This document shows, in pieces, positions 17,733 through 26,822 of a stretch of DNA of 50,858 nucleotides. How positions within the stretch are numbered: position 1 is the first letter of the stretch; each line of letters opens with the position of its first letter. Made by a program: the position numbers and the translations under genes. The stretch spans positions 1 to 50,858 of the forward strand of contig CAJJCG010000026.1 in the NCBI GenBank assembly GCA_905182615.1. The letters run 5' to 3'. The notes under the pieces are model-generated. The model was not told the DNA's origin and did no database searches. It was given only the letters and a program-made list of their open reading frames with translations. The stretch comes from Alphaproteobacteria bacterium UBA2964. GTDB lineage: Bacteria; Pseudomonadota; Alphaproteobacteria; MPNO01; UBA2964.

Positions 17733-18401
17733 TTAGCCGAGAACTTCATCGAGAAATGCCATTGATTGTGCCCATGAGTTGGGTGCCGCTTCTGGATGAA
17801 AGCTTTTCTGCTCTGGATTAAAGAAGGCGTGTTTGGCGCCCGGATGAACGTGAATGCGAAGCTCCGGGTTTGCGGCTCTAATGGCCTCGATTTCTTCCAT
17901 TGAAACACAGTGGTCTATATCGCCGTAGTGGATCACGGACGGGCATTTTGGCTTGTATTCCAACCGTGCCGGGACATGGCTGCCGTAATAATTGACCATG
18001 GCGTCGAATTTCAGCTTGTCGGAGCTGACCCATGCCCATGTGCCGCCTGTACAAAAGCCGGAAATGACGACCGGCCCATAGCTTCGCAATGTGTCGGCGC
18101 AGGCATCGGTGTCGATCAGAATTTTGTCGCCATCCAATGAGGTAAAATGGGCGATACCGGCTTCAACGCCTTCCGGTTCGTAGCTATTCGTAATGTTCGG
18201 TCCTATGCGGTCAAACAAAGACGGAGCAACAGCGACATAGCCTTCGGATGCCCATTGATCGCAAACATCGGCAAGATGGGGGATGCGTCCGGTTATGGCG
18301 TGAAGAATAACAACGCCACCTTTGACCGTGCCGCTTGGATCGCTGCGCCAAGCATCAAAAACATGTCCGTCAGAAGCGTTAATTTTTATTTCGGTACTCA
18401 T
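17733..18401 (-). CDS. Dienelactone hydrolase family protein
   Basis: 222 residues, close to the family norm. The cysteine nucleophile sits in GFCTGG (Cys117), the acid is Asp163 in HYGDIDH, and the histidine is His191 in GAKHAF. This Cys-Asp-His triad separates dienelactone hydrolases from serine hydrolases. The family opens dienelactones made in chloroaromatic or modified ortho-cleavage pathways, but many members act on other lactones or esters. Cytoplasmic; no signal peptide. The ATG at 18401 follows a G-rich site. It is divergent from the TAXI receptor gene across 143 bases, possibly under shared control. Confidence 0.88.
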   Translation of the reverse strand: MSTEIKINASDGHVFDAWRSDPSGTVKGGVVILHAITGRIPHLADVCDQWASEGYVAVAPSLFDRIGPNITNSYEPEGVEAGIAHFTSLDGDKILIDTDACADTLRSYGPVVISGFCTGGTWAWVSSDKLKFDAMVNYYGSHVPARLEYKPKCPSVIHYGDIDHCVSMEEIEAIRAANPELRIHVHPGAKHAFFNPEQKSFHPEAAPNSWAQSMAFLDEVLG

Positions 18402-18544
18402 TTTATCCCCCCAGAATATTGATGGAGCTTAGTCGGATTTCTCCCTTTCGCCAATACTCTATGACTGGCGTCTATTGACAGGGGATCTATCAATGGTGCC
18501 AAATAGTTTCAATTAAACAAAGTAATTTGGAAGGGAGATTTTCA

Positions 18545-19558
18545 ATGACGAAAACAAGTGCTCGAATTGCCTGCATCGCTGCTTTTGCGGCCATTGCAGT
18601 GTCAACTGCAGCCGAAGCAACGATGAAACGGATCACCATCGGGTCGAACCGACAGGGGTCAGTGTTTTATCTGTTGGCCAGTGGCTTTGCCAAAGAGCTG
18701 CAGCAAAACTTAAAGATCCGCTCGACGGCACAGCCGCATTCGGGTTCTACGGTTTATTTGTCTGTCGTCAACAAAGGCGAGATGACATTGGGTCTTAATA
18801 ACTCGATGGATTCGGGTGCATCGGTGCGCGGTGCCGCGCCCTTTAAAAAGAAGATGAAGAACATCCGCGCGATCGCACGGGTTTGGGTCATTCCCTACGG
18901 GCTGATGGTGAAAGCGAATTCCGGTATTAAGAGTATCGCTGACCTAAAAGGCAAAAAGGTTGTAACAACGACCGGTCCCATCGTTAATTTGACCAAACTG
19001 AATATTGCCTATCTGCATTCTGGCGGCCTATCGATCAAAGACATTACTGCGGTTAAATCAGGCGGCATCGTTGATAATATCAACAAGGTCGTTGAAGGTC
19101 GGGCGGATGCCTCTGCCGTTGCCTTGGGTATGCCTGCTGTACGGAAAGCGCATGCTGGGGTCCCCGGCGGTATTCGGATTATTCCTCTCGGTGCTGGTGG
19201 TTCTGATGCTTTCCTAAATCGTGAGGTGCCTGGATCGCGTGGTCTTATGCAAAAGCCCAGCAAGTTCCGCCCGTTCCTGACGGAGCCCACACGTGTTTCA
19301 GCATTTGACGCTTATTTGAACGCTGGTAAGCAGGTGTCGACGGATGATGCCTATAAGATCATCAAGGTTCTTCACCAGAATTGGAAAAAGTTGCAGAAAG
19401 CCTATGGTCCGTTGCGGGGCGTTAAACAGAATGCGATCACGCCACCGACCAACCCGCATCCGTATCATGCCGGTGTCGTCAAATATATGAAGGAAGTTGG
19501 CAACTGGTCGGCGGCCAACGAAAAGCAGCAGCAAGCGGCTTTGGCAGCAGCCAAGTAA
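18545..19558 (+). CDS. TAXI-family TRAP transporter solute-binding protein
   Basis: 337 residues from the ATG at 18545, which has AAGGGAG upstream. A signal peptide of about 26 residues (hydrophobic IACIAAFAAIAVSTAAEA) directs it to the periplasm. The mature start KRITIGSNRQGSVFYLLASGFAKEL is typical of TAXI receptors (ITIGTxxxGGxYYPxG-like), followed by a periplasmic-binding fold with SIADLKGKKVVTT. TAXI receptors bind carboxylates, including glutamate-like and other organic acids, and deliver them to a fused TRAP permease, which is encoded 45 bases downstream. This is the first gene of a run that continues into hydantoinase genes, so the ligand is probably their substrate. Confidence 0.92.
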   Translation: MTKTSARIACIAAFAAIAVSTAAEATMKRITIGSNRQGSVFYLLASGFAKELQQNLKIRSTAQPHSGSTVYLSVVNKGEMTLGLNNSMDSGASVRGAAPFKKKMKNIRAIARVWVIPYGLMVKANSGIKSIADLKGKKVVTTTGPIVNLTKLNIAYLHSGGLSIKDITAVKSGGIVDNINKVVEGRADASAVALGMPAVRKAHAGVPGGIRIIPLGAGGSDAFLNREVPGSRGLMQKPSKFRPFLTEPTRVSAFDAYLNAGKQVSTDDAYKIIKVLHQNWKKLQKAYGPLRGVKQNAITPPTNPHPYHAGVVKYMKEVGNWSAANEKQQQAALAAAK

Positions 19559-19603
19559 GGCATCGTTTTCTGAGTTAGTATTGCGTAAAGCACGGGGCCG
19601 GAT

Positions 19604-21496
19604 ATGACAGACAAGATTTGCAATCTGGCCCTGTGCATCTTTCTTGCACTAATGCCCTTCTGGGGCATTATGTGGATCCTTTCGGTCCCCGATTATTTTC
19701 AGCTTGGGCTGGTTTCTGAACAGTCCGTCACCATTGTGTTGGGGCTGGGTGTCGCGGCCGCCTTTCTTAAATATCCCTACGGCGAAAAGGCAGGATATCT
19801 TGATCTGTTGCTGGCTGTTGTTGGCTGCGGCGTCTGGATGTGGGCATCATTTAATCTTCAGGATTGGTATCTCGAAGCGGCGGAGCGGCCACCCAAGATG
19901 TGGGTGCCGGCTATTGTCGCGATTTTGACAATGATGGAGGGGATTCGGAAGGCTGCCGGCGGCGTGATCGCCGGCATCGTCTGGGTGATCCTGTTATACG
20001 GATTTCTGGGCAATCATTTGCCCGGTGTTATCGAAGCGGAGGTTTTCCCGCCGACGAAGACATTGGTTTATCTCTATACCGATGTGAATGGTATTCCAGG
20101 CTTGGTGCTCAGGATTATCGTCGAGCTGGTTCTGGCATTCATTATCTTTGGCAAGATGATGGACGTTTCCGGGGCGATGAAGTTCGTCAATGACTTGTCG
20201 CTCGGTCTGATGGGGCATCGCCGTGGTGGCCCCGCAAAAGTCGCTGTCGTCGCCTCATCTGCATTTGGCTCTATCTCAGGGTCTACCGTCGCTAATATCA
20301 TGTCGACGGGCGTTGTAACGATCCCGATGATGAAAGAGACCGGGTTTCAGCCGAAATATGCGGCTGCAATCGAGGCAGTTGCCTCCAATGGCGGACAGAT
20401 TGCGCCTCCCGTAATGGGTGCGACGGCCTTTATCATTGCTGAGTTTTTGGAGCTCCCCTATGGCGAAGTAGCGCTTGCGGCGCTTCTGCCAGCAATAATT
20501 TATTTTTTGGTGTTGTTCCTACAGGTTGATGGCGTCGCCGTTCGGTTTGGTATCAAAGGTCTTCCCAAGGATCAGTTGCCAAATGCCTGGAAAGTTTTGG
20601 TCTCCGGCTGGATCTATTTGGTGCCTCTGGCTGTCCTGATCTATGTCCTGATTGGGCTTGGTTATCGGGCAGGGCTGGCGGGGATGTATGCCTGTGCGTT
20701 GCTACTCGTCTTTATGATCGTCCGGAATCGGCGTCTTCCCAACTGGTCAGAATGGAAAGGCTTCTTTGTTGGTGGTGGTGAAAATCTCGTGCCACTGGTG
20801 ATGATCGGTGGTGGTGCCGGGGTCATTATCGGTTTGATGAATAGTACCGGGCTTGGCTTCCAACTGTCTCTGGCTTTGACGGAGATTGCGCAGGCTTACG
20901 GTATTCTTGCGATGTTATTTCTGACGGCATTCATCTGCATTCTTTTGGGAATGGGGATGCCGACGGCCGCGGTCTATGTTGTTCTTGTGTCGATTATTGC
21001 GCCGGCCTTGGTCGAGATGAAAATTCCGCCATTGGCGGCACATATGTTCATTTTCTATTATGGCTTGCTCAGCATGTTAACGCCTCCCGTTGCGGTCGCT
21101 AGTATGGTCGCGGCACAGATTGCAGGCAGTGATATGTGGCGCACGGGGCTAGTCGGCTTACAGCTTGCTGCGGCGGCCTTCCTGATGCCGTTCCTGTGGG
21201 TCTTTAATCCAGCACTTCTATTGCAGGGAACCACTTTAGAGATCGTCTATGTCGTTATTACCACCGTCATTGCAGGTATTGTGATCGGACAAATGACGAA
21301 AGTCGTCGGTAGTGGCGGTATGATGGGTAGTTTTGGCGTGGTCGGACTTTTGGTCGCTGCGATCTTTATTGGCGGCGGCACTGTCTGGTTTGGAACAACT
21401 CACCCTGCAGCGCTGATTCCTGCGGCCGCTGCGTTGATTATCTTGGTCACCATGCGTATTCTCCGGCAGCGAAAATTAGCAGCTGAAATCGGATAA
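19604..21496 (+). CDS. TRAP transporter fused permease (DctQM type)
   Basis: 630 residues with about 15-17 hydrophobic segments. The N-terminal part supplies the small-subunit helices, and the larger C-terminal part is DctM-like, with GSISGSTVANIMSTGVVTIP, EAVASNGGQIAPPVMGATAF and LGMGMPTAAVYV, all characteristic of the TRAP 4TM/12TM fusion that partners TAXI receptors. It imports the bound organic acid with a sodium gradient across the inner membrane. It ends one base before the ATG of hyuA, so transport and enzyme genes are almost certainly cotranscribed. Confidence 0.93.
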   Translation: MTDKICNLALCIFLALMPFWGIMWILSVPDYFQLGLVSEQSVTIVLGLGVAAAFLKYPYGEKAGYLDLLLAVVGCGVWMWASFNLQDWYLEAAERPPKMWVPAIVAILTMMEGIRKAAGGVIAGIVWVILLYGFLGNHLPGVIEAEVFPPTKTLVYLYTDVNGIPGLVLRIIVELVLAFIIFGKMMDVSGAMKFVNDLSLGLMGHRRGGPAKVAVVASSAFGSISGSTVANIMSTGVVTIPMMKETGFQPKYAAAIEAVASNGGQIAPPVMGATAFIIAEFLELPYGEVALAALLPAIIYFLVLFLQVDGVAVRFGIKGLPKDQLPNAWKVLVSGWIYLVPLAVLIYVLIGLGYRAGLAGMYACALLLVFMIVRNRRLPNWSEWKGFFVGGGENLVPLVMIGGGAGVIIGLMNSTGLGFQLSLALTEIAQAYGILAMLFLTAFICILLGMGMPTAAVYVVLVSIIAPALVEMKIPPLAAHMFIFYYGLLSMLTPPVAVASMVAAQIAGSDMWRTGLVGLQLAAAAFLMPFLWVFNPALLLQGTTLEIVYVVITTVIAGIVIGQMTKVVGSGGMMGSFGVVGLLVAAIFIGGGTVWFGTTHPAALIPAAAALIILVTMRILRQRKLAAEIG

Positions 21497-21497
21497 T

Positions 21498-23597
21498 ATG
21501 GCAGATTCAAGTGGACCGGCACGATACCGGCTCGGTGTCGACGTTGGCGGTACCCATACAGATTTAGTTCTCAACGATATGGCAAGCGGGGCTCTCAGAA
21601 TTGAGAAGCTGCCGTCTTCGCCCGAAAATCCTGCCTTGGCAGTATTGGAAGGGCTAAAGCGGTTATTGGGAACCGGGGTCAAGCCTGACGAGATTGCCTT
21701 TTTCGCCCATGGGACAACCGTTACGACCAATGCTTTGCTCGAAGGCAAGGGCTCGAAGATTGGTCTATTGATCAACCAGGACTTCCGGGCAATTTGTGAA
21801 GTTCAGACGCAGGCCCGCGACGAAGGCAACCCGTTCGATCATCTGTTTCAACGTCCGGCACATCTTGCGCCACCTGAGCTGACGCGGGAAATCCCCGGTC
21901 GGATGGACTATCTTGGAAACGAAATCCAGCGGCTTGATCGAGATGCCATTGCGACGGCAATACAGTCCCTTGTTGCAGAGGATATACACTCGTTCACTAT
22001 TTGCTATCTGTTCTCCTACATGAACGATGCACATGAGCGTGAGACCGCTAATATTATCCGCGATATTGCACCGGGTGCGTTTGTGTCGATGTCGAGCGAG
22101 GTATTGCCGCGGATTCGCGAATGGCCGCGTTTTTCAACGACGCTGATCAACGCCTATCTGGTGCCGGTGCTGGCGAAATATATTGCTGACCTGGCTGCGG
22201 GTCTGGACGACGAAAAAGTTATGACCCGACGTCGGTTTTTGATGCAGTCAAATGGCGGCGTGATGCCTCTCTCCGCCAATGCCGAAGCGCAAACGGTGCA
22301 TACGCTGCTGTCAGGTCCGGCGGCTGGCGTTCAGGGCACAGCCTATTTGCTCGGCATCGAACAAGGCTGGAAGAATATCGTCACCATGGATATGGGCGGT
22401 ACGAGTTGTGATATCGCCTTTGTCGAAAATGGTGCGCCGCTTGAGCACGCTGAAGCAATCGTTGCTGGCCGCATCGTTGCTGTTCCAGCGCTTGATGTTT
22501 CAACGATTTCCGCGGGCGGTGGCAGCATTGCCCGGGTTAATGCCGGAGGACTGCTTGAAGTTGGCCCTGATAGTGCCGGGGCTGCACCCGGACCGGCCTG
22601 TTACGGGAAGGGTGGTAATTTGCCAACCGTGACCGATGCCGATGTTGTCGCCGGCATTCTAAATCCTGACTTCTTCCTAGGCGGCAAGATGCCGCTGGAT
22701 ATGAAAGCGGCGACACAGGCTGTGCAAGATCATGTGGCCACGCCGATGAATATCGAATTATCGGATGCTGCAGCTGGCATCACGCGGGTAATCAATGCCC
22801 GCATGGCGGATGAAATTCGAGTTCAAGCGGCTAAGAAGGGCGTCGATTTATCCGGCTTTACGCTCGTGCCGTTTGGCGGCGCCGGGCCGGTTCATGCCGT
22901 AGCAGTTGCTGAAGATCTGGGCATTCCACGTGTCCTGGTCCCCGCTAGTCCCGGGGCTTTTTCTGCACTTGGGCTGCTCTGCGCCGACGTCGTTCATGAT
23001 TATATTCGGTCGGACCTCCAGGACTTGGACGGTATTGATTCGGATCATGTTGAATCTGCTTTTACGACCTTGGAAGAACGCGCCGCGAAGGAGCTTCAGG
23101 AAGAGGATCTTGGCGATGAGGATAAACACTTCCTCCGCGAAGTTGACCTGCGCTATGCCGGGCAGGGGTATGAGCTGCGCGTGCCCATCGAAGGTATCCC
23201 GACACCACTAGATACCGCAGGGTTTGCGGCGTTGGCGGAACGCTTTCATGAGCGGCACGAGGCTGTGCATGGTCATGCCGCGCGCGGCGCTCTGATCGAA
23301 GTTGTGAGCTATCGTTTGCGGGCGGTCGTGCCGATGCCAAAAATTGAAATGTTATCGTCGATTGATCAGGAAACCACACGTTCGGGGCAGCCATCGGATA
23401 ATAGAGCCTTCCGGGATGCGCGCGGAAATTCGATAGAGGCAGCGGTCTGGCGCCGCGAAGATCTTCCAGCAGAAGGAGACATTGAGGGCCCCATCATTGT
23501 GGAACAGCTTGATGCGACAACAGTTGTGCCGGGCGGTTGGTCGGTCCGGCTCGATGATGCCGGCAATATGGAACTCTTTCGGGAGGATATGGCATGA
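21498..23597 (+). CDS. Hydantoinase/oxoprolinase family protein, A subunit
   Basis: 699 residues matching the ATP-using HyuA family. The phosphate-binding start GVDVGGTHTD is at residues 13-22, HGTTVTTNALLE near 75-86, and DMGGTSCDIAF at about 298-308, as in N-methylhydantoinase A, 5-oxoprolinase, and the acetone and acetophenone carboxylases. The family couples ATP cleavage to opening of a cyclic amide or activation of a ketone. The next gene encodes the B subunit and overlaps by four bases. The upstream TRAP transporter suggests a carboxylate- or imide-like substrate; the exact reaction cannot be chosen between hydrolase and carboxylase types. Confidence 0.92.
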   Translation: MADSSGPARYRLGVDVGGTHTDLVLNDMASGALRIEKLPSSPENPALAVLEGLKRLLGTGVKPDEIAFFAHGTTVTTNALLEGKGSKIGLLINQDFRAICEVQTQARDEGNPFDHLFQRPAHLAPPELTREIPGRMDYLGNEIQRLDRDAIATAIQSLVAEDIHSFTICYLFSYMNDAHERETANIIRDIAPGAFVSMSSEVLPRIREWPRFSTTLINAYLVPVLAKYIADLAAGLDDEKVMTRRRFLMQSNGGVMPLSANAEAQTVHTLLSGPAAGVQGTAYLLGIEQGWKNIVTMDMGGTSCDIAFVENGAPLEHAEAIVAGRIVAVPALDVSTISAGGGSIARVNAGGLLEVGPDSAGAAPGPACYGKGGNLPTVTDADVVAGILNPDFFLGGKMPLDMKAATQAVQDHVATPMNIELSDAAAGITRVINARMADEIRVQAAKKGVDLSGFTLVPFGGAGPVHAVAVAEDLGIPRVLVPASPGAFSALGLLCADVVHDYIRSDLQDLDGIDSDHVESAFTTLEERAAKELQEEDLGDEDKHFLREVDLRYAGQGYELRVPIEGIPTPLDTAGFAALAERFHERHEAVHGHAARGALIEVVSYRLRAVVPMPKIEMLSSIDQETTRSGQPSDNRAFRDARGNSIEAAVWRREDLPAEGDIEGPIIVEQLDATTVVPGGWSVRLDDAGNMELFREDMA

Positions 23598-25246
23598 GCA
23601 TTAAATCAGACAAAGCGGTTGATCCAATAACGGTGCAGATATTGCGCAATCGGATTGGCAGCCTGATGGATGAGATGCATCATCATTTCTTCCGCTCCGG
23701 TTATTCGACGATTGTCCGTGAATCTCGGGACTTTAGCTGCGTTATTCTCGATGCACAGGGGCGGCTTCTCGTTGCCCCGCCGATGTTTTTCCATTCCACC
23801 GCCTATCGGTATTTCGTACAGCGGATATTTGAACTGGTCGGTGATGATGGGCTATGTGATGGCGATGTCTTTATCTCCAATCATCCCTATGACGGCAGCA
23901 TGCCCCACGTCCCCGATATGGGCGTCATCGTTCCGATCTTTCAGAATGAGGAGCTGATCGGTTTTTCGGGCTCCATTGCCCATAAGGCAGATGTCGGCGG
24001 TACCATGCCGGGCTCCACCTGGGGGCAGGCAACGGAACTGTTTCAGGAAGGTATCGTTTATCCGCCAACTCGGCTCTATCGCGCTGGCGTCTATGACAAG
24101 GGCATCGAACGACTGATCGCGACAAACAGCCGTCAGCCTGAACTTACCTTGGGTGATTTGCGCGGGCAGGTTGCCGCCTGCTTTATCGGGCGTGACCGGT
24201 TGCGACAGATTTGCGCGGAATATAGTACGGTTGAGCTTGCCGCGTCTTTGGACGCAATGATCGAAGCGGCCGGGGTCGAATTCCGTACTGCGTTGTCGCA
24301 GTTGCCTAATGGGATACAGGAAGCAGAATCTTCTCTCGATAGCGATGGCATTGACCGTAATAAGCCCGTCCGTATGCATGTCCGCATGACCGTTGAGAAC
24401 GGGCAGGTAGAATTCGATTTTACCGAAAGTGATCCGCAGGGGCGCGGGCCGGTCAATATCCGACGGGCTCTGGTCGAGGCATGCTGCTATCAAGTTTTAA
24501 TAGGCATGATTAACCCGGAGCTTCGTTACAGCGATGCGATACGGGATACGGTTACGATAAAGCTGAAGGAAGGTACGGTTTTAAGCCCGATTCCACCGGC
24601 GCCGTGTAGCTCCTATATGAAAACCTGTATGACCGTAATCGATATGCTCCTCGAAGCGTTCGGCACGTTCTCGACGGATCGCGCGGCCGCCTATAGCGGC
24701 GGCAGTGGTGGTGGGCTTACGGTTGACTGGGGACCTGGTCCCCGCAAGGCGCGTGGCAATCAATATGAGATCTATGGCTCTGCCTATGGCGGGTCAGCCT
24801 CTCAGGATGGTGCGTCAGGGACGACGGTGCATCTGTCGAATATCTATGTAACACCCATTGAGATTGTTGAGACGGAATTTCCCTGTCGGGTGACTAAGTT
24901 TGAGATGATTCCCGGGTCCGGCGGTGACGGAAAACATCGCGGCGGACTCGCATTAAGACGTGAATACGAAATGCTTCAGCCAGGCCTCGTGATTTTCCGC
25001 GGTGATCGGGCTTTACGACCTCCACGCGGTGTCGCCGGTGGCAAGCCGGGGCGGCCCAGCCGTTTCGTTGTTAATCCTGGCAAAGAAAATGAAAAGGAAA
25101 TGCCGATTACCACCAGTGTAAACCTCGAAACTGGCGATACGTTGGTGATGGAGGCGGCTGGTGGTGGCGGGTATGGCGATCCTGCAGAGCGTGATCCAGA
25201 AAAGCGGGCAGAAGATATCCGTCAAGGCTATGTGACGACGGATTAG
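23594..25246 (+). CDS. Hydantoinase/oxoprolinase family protein, B subunit
   Basis: 550 residues of the HyuB family. Visible marks are VDPITVQILRNRIGSLMDEM at the start, ISNHPYDGSMPHVPDMGVI near 95-115, the FDFTESDPQGRGPVN block, and the glycine-rich C-terminus (GSGGDGKHRGGLALRR and AAGGGGYGDPAERDPE). It forms the catalytic complex with the A subunit. The ATG overlaps the hyuA stop (ATGA) and has GGGAGGA upstream, showing translational coupling. No gamma subunit such as that of acetone carboxylase follows, which favours the two-subunit hydantoinase type. Confidence 0.92.
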   Translation: MSIKSDKAVDPITVQILRNRIGSLMDEMHHHFFRSGYSTIVRESRDFSCVILDAQGRLLVAPPMFFHSTAYRYFVQRIFELVGDDGLCDGDVFISNHPYDGSMPHVPDMGVIVPIFQNEELIGFSGSIAHKADVGGTMPGSTWGQATELFQEGIVYPPTRLYRAGVYDKGIERLIATNSRQPELTLGDLRGQVAACFIGRDRLRQICAEYSTVELAASLDAMIEAAGVEFRTALSQLPNGIQEAESSLDSDGIDRNKPVRMHVRMTVENGQVEFDFTESDPQGRGPVNIRRALVEACCYQVLIGMINPELRYSDAIRDTVTIKLKEGTVLSPIPPAPCSSYMKTCMTVIDMLLEAFGTFSTDRAAAYSGGSGGGLTVDWGPGPRKARGNQYEIYGSAYGGSASQDGASGTTVHLSNIYVTPIEIVETEFPCRVTKFEMIPGSGGDGKHRGGLALRREYEMLQPGLVIFRGDRALRPPRGVAGGKPGRPSRFVVNPGKENEKEMPITTSVNLETGDTLVMEAAGGGGYGDPAERDPEKRAEDIRQGYVTTD

Positions 25247-25259
25247 GGAGACAACCGCG

Positions 25260-25694
25260 ATGACCAATGCAGCGCCTGGGTATAGCAATACGCATATAAT
25301 CCGTGTTTTGTGGACTGATGCTGACCCCGCCGGAATTACGTTTTATGGCAATTATTTTAAATGGATGGATGAAGCATCCTACTATCTGTTCAAAGCGGCT
25401 GGCATTCGTTGGGAAGACTGGGGCGAAAAATGGGGCGCCCTTGGCATCCCAATTTTGAGCGCGCATGGCGATTTCAGCTCTCCCAGCATGTTTGGCGATG
25501 AACTTGCCGTCGAGAGCTTCGTATCCGAATGGGGCAATAGCTCCTTTACGATCACTCACCGCTTCAACATTGGCGAGCGCAAGGCGGCAGAGGGTTATGA
25601 GAAGCGTGTGTTTTGTCTCGGAGAGCCGGGAAACCCAGAGACCTTTAAGTCTGCTCGTATTCCCGATGATGTCCGCAAAGCGTTGGGCGGCTAA
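25260..25694 (+). CDS. Acyl-CoA thioesterase, 4-hydroxybenzoyl-CoA thioesterase-like
   Basis: 144 residues of the hotdog fold. The active-site region VLWTDADPAGITFYGNYFKWMDEASYYLF matches the 4HBT/YbgC pattern, with the catalytic aspartate in the D-x-A/D-x2-G-x2-x2-Y-x-x-Y/W block. Members hydrolyse 4-hydroxybenzoyl-CoA or short acyl-CoA esters in the cytoplasm. It lies 13 bases after hyuB with a GGAG site, so it is part of the TRAP-hydantoinase operon. A CoA thioester is therefore likely a late intermediate of that pathway. Confidence 0.87.
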   Translation: MTNAAPGYSNTHIIRVLWTDADPAGITFYGNYFKWMDEASYYLFKAAGIRWEDWGEKWGALGIPILSAHGDFSSPSMFGDELAVESFVSEWGNSSFTITHRFNIGERKAAEGYEKRVFCLGEPGNPETFKSARIPDDVRKALGG

Positions 25695-25729
25695 ATCATT
25701 GGGGCTTGCTTCAGAGGGAGAACATTTTG

Positions 25730-26545
25730 ATGAGTGACCCCACCCATATGGCTGAAAAGGCCTATTTGAATGATGAGTTTCTAAATGGCTCTGACGCTCG
25801 GCCGTTGCGGTTGCTTGCGGAGTACCTTGAACCCTTGGAGCGCTTCGAAGATCATAATATCAAGGATACCATCCTGATATTTGGCTCCGCGCGCCTGATT
25901 TCGCGGGGAGAGGCGGAGCAGGGGGTAAAGGATGTGCAGGAGAATGGCGGAGATATCGCCGCAGCTGAACGAGCTCTGCGCACATCGCGCTACTACGAGG
26001 AAACGCGCGAGTTGTCGTATCGCCTGACCGAGTGGTCAAAAGCGCTATCTGATTCCGAATGCCGCTTTGTGGTTTGTTCCGGTGGCGGGCCTGGCATTAT
26101 GGAGGCAGCGAATAGAGGCGCGTCTGAGGCCAAGGGTGAGAATATTGGGCTCGGTATTTCGCTCCCGTTCGAGCAAAGCAATAATCCCTACATCACCCGC
26201 AAACTCGATTTTCAGTTCCACTATTTCTTTATGCGGAAATTCTGGTTTCTCTATATGGCGAAAGCCGTTGTTGTGATGCCCGGCGGGTTTGGCTCATTTG
26301 ATGAGTTGTTTGAATGCCTGACTCTGGTGCAGTGCGGGAAAATCAAGAAGCATCTGCCGATCGTTCTCTATGGCGATGAGTTTTGGAAAAAGGTTGTCGA
26401 TTTGGATGCTCTGGTCGAGTTTGGGACGATATCTCCCGAAGATGTGAAGCTGTGTCACCGCTCCGATAGTGTAGACGAGGCGTTCGACTATATTACTACG
26501 CAACTGACGGAGCATTCGATTGATCGTCCGGGGCTTGGTTTATAG
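25730..26545 (+). CDS. LOG family protein (cytokinin riboside monophosphate phosphoribohydrolase-like)
   Basis: 271 residues from the ATG at 25730, chosen for the AGAGGGAG site upstream. The Rossmann core has VVCSGGGPGIMEAANRG (about 114-130) and PGGFGSFDE (184-192), corresponding to the LOG motif PGGxGTxxE with serine in place of threonine. The glutamate (Glu192) is kept. LOG enzymes cleave ribose-5-phosphate from nucleotides such as AMP or cytokinin nucleotides; long forms like this one, with about 90 extra N-terminal residues, are common in bacteria and often of unproven function. It follows the thioesterase by 35 bases. Its link to the catabolic operon may be only positional. Confidence 0.85.
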   Translation: MSDPTHMAEKAYLNDEFLNGSDARPLRLLAEYLEPLERFEDHNIKDTILIFGSARLISRGEAEQGVKDVQENGGDIAAAERALRTSRYYEETRELSYRLTEWSKALSDSECRFVVCSGGGPGIMEAANRGASEAKGENIGLGISLPFEQSNNPYITRKLDFQFHYFFMRKFWFLYMAKAVVVMPGGFGSFDELFECLTLVQCGKIKKHLPIVLYGDEFWKKVVDLDALVEFGTISPEDVKLCHRSDSVDEAFDYITTQLTEHSIDRPGLGL

Positions 26546-26822
26546 GCGGCTTTCTGTAGCCGTTCGCATAGTACTATTGGTGTTAGTTTTTGCGGTTGGC
26601 ATTTTCTCACAGCCGACATTGGCGGCTCTATGGGCAGTGCGAGAACTCAGTCAGAAAGATGACGGGACGCTTGCCGCATTAATCTCCCGGCTTGATTTCA
26701 AACACGATCCGAAATGGGTAACCGGCGACGTTGTTGTTGCGCTCACGGACCTAACCGGCAAACGATTTGGCTATGGTCGTGATGCTTGGCGCCAGTGGTG
26801 GCGAGCTCGAAACCGCCCCTAA
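26520..26822 (+). CDS. Small exported or membrane-anchored protein of unknown function
   Basis: A 100-residue frame overlapping the LOG gene by 26 bases and ending one base before the ubiD copy 2 stop. It has no ATG; TTG at 26520 or 26535 or GTG at 26580 could start it. The first 35 residues form a basic-hydrophobic signal or anchor (RRLSVAVRIVLLVLVFAVGIFSQPTLA). The end, LTGKRFGYGRDAWRQWWRAR, resembles the last segment of HEAT-repeat proteins, which often read LTGxxFGYDxxAWxxWW. It may be a short protein of that type or the remnant of a longer one. The hydrophobic leader followed by this motif makes a chance frame unlikely. Confidence 0.5.
   Translation: MIVRGLVYRRLSVAVRIVLLVLVFAVGIFSQPTLAALWAVRELSQKDDGTLAALISRLDFKHDPKWVTGDVVVALTDLTGKRFGYGRDAWRQWWRARNRP

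Noticed and set aside
23852-24493. 213-residue minus-strand frame inside hyuB
   Set aside because: Lies fully opposite a clear HyuB gene; sequence has no family pattern and is explained as an antisense shadow.
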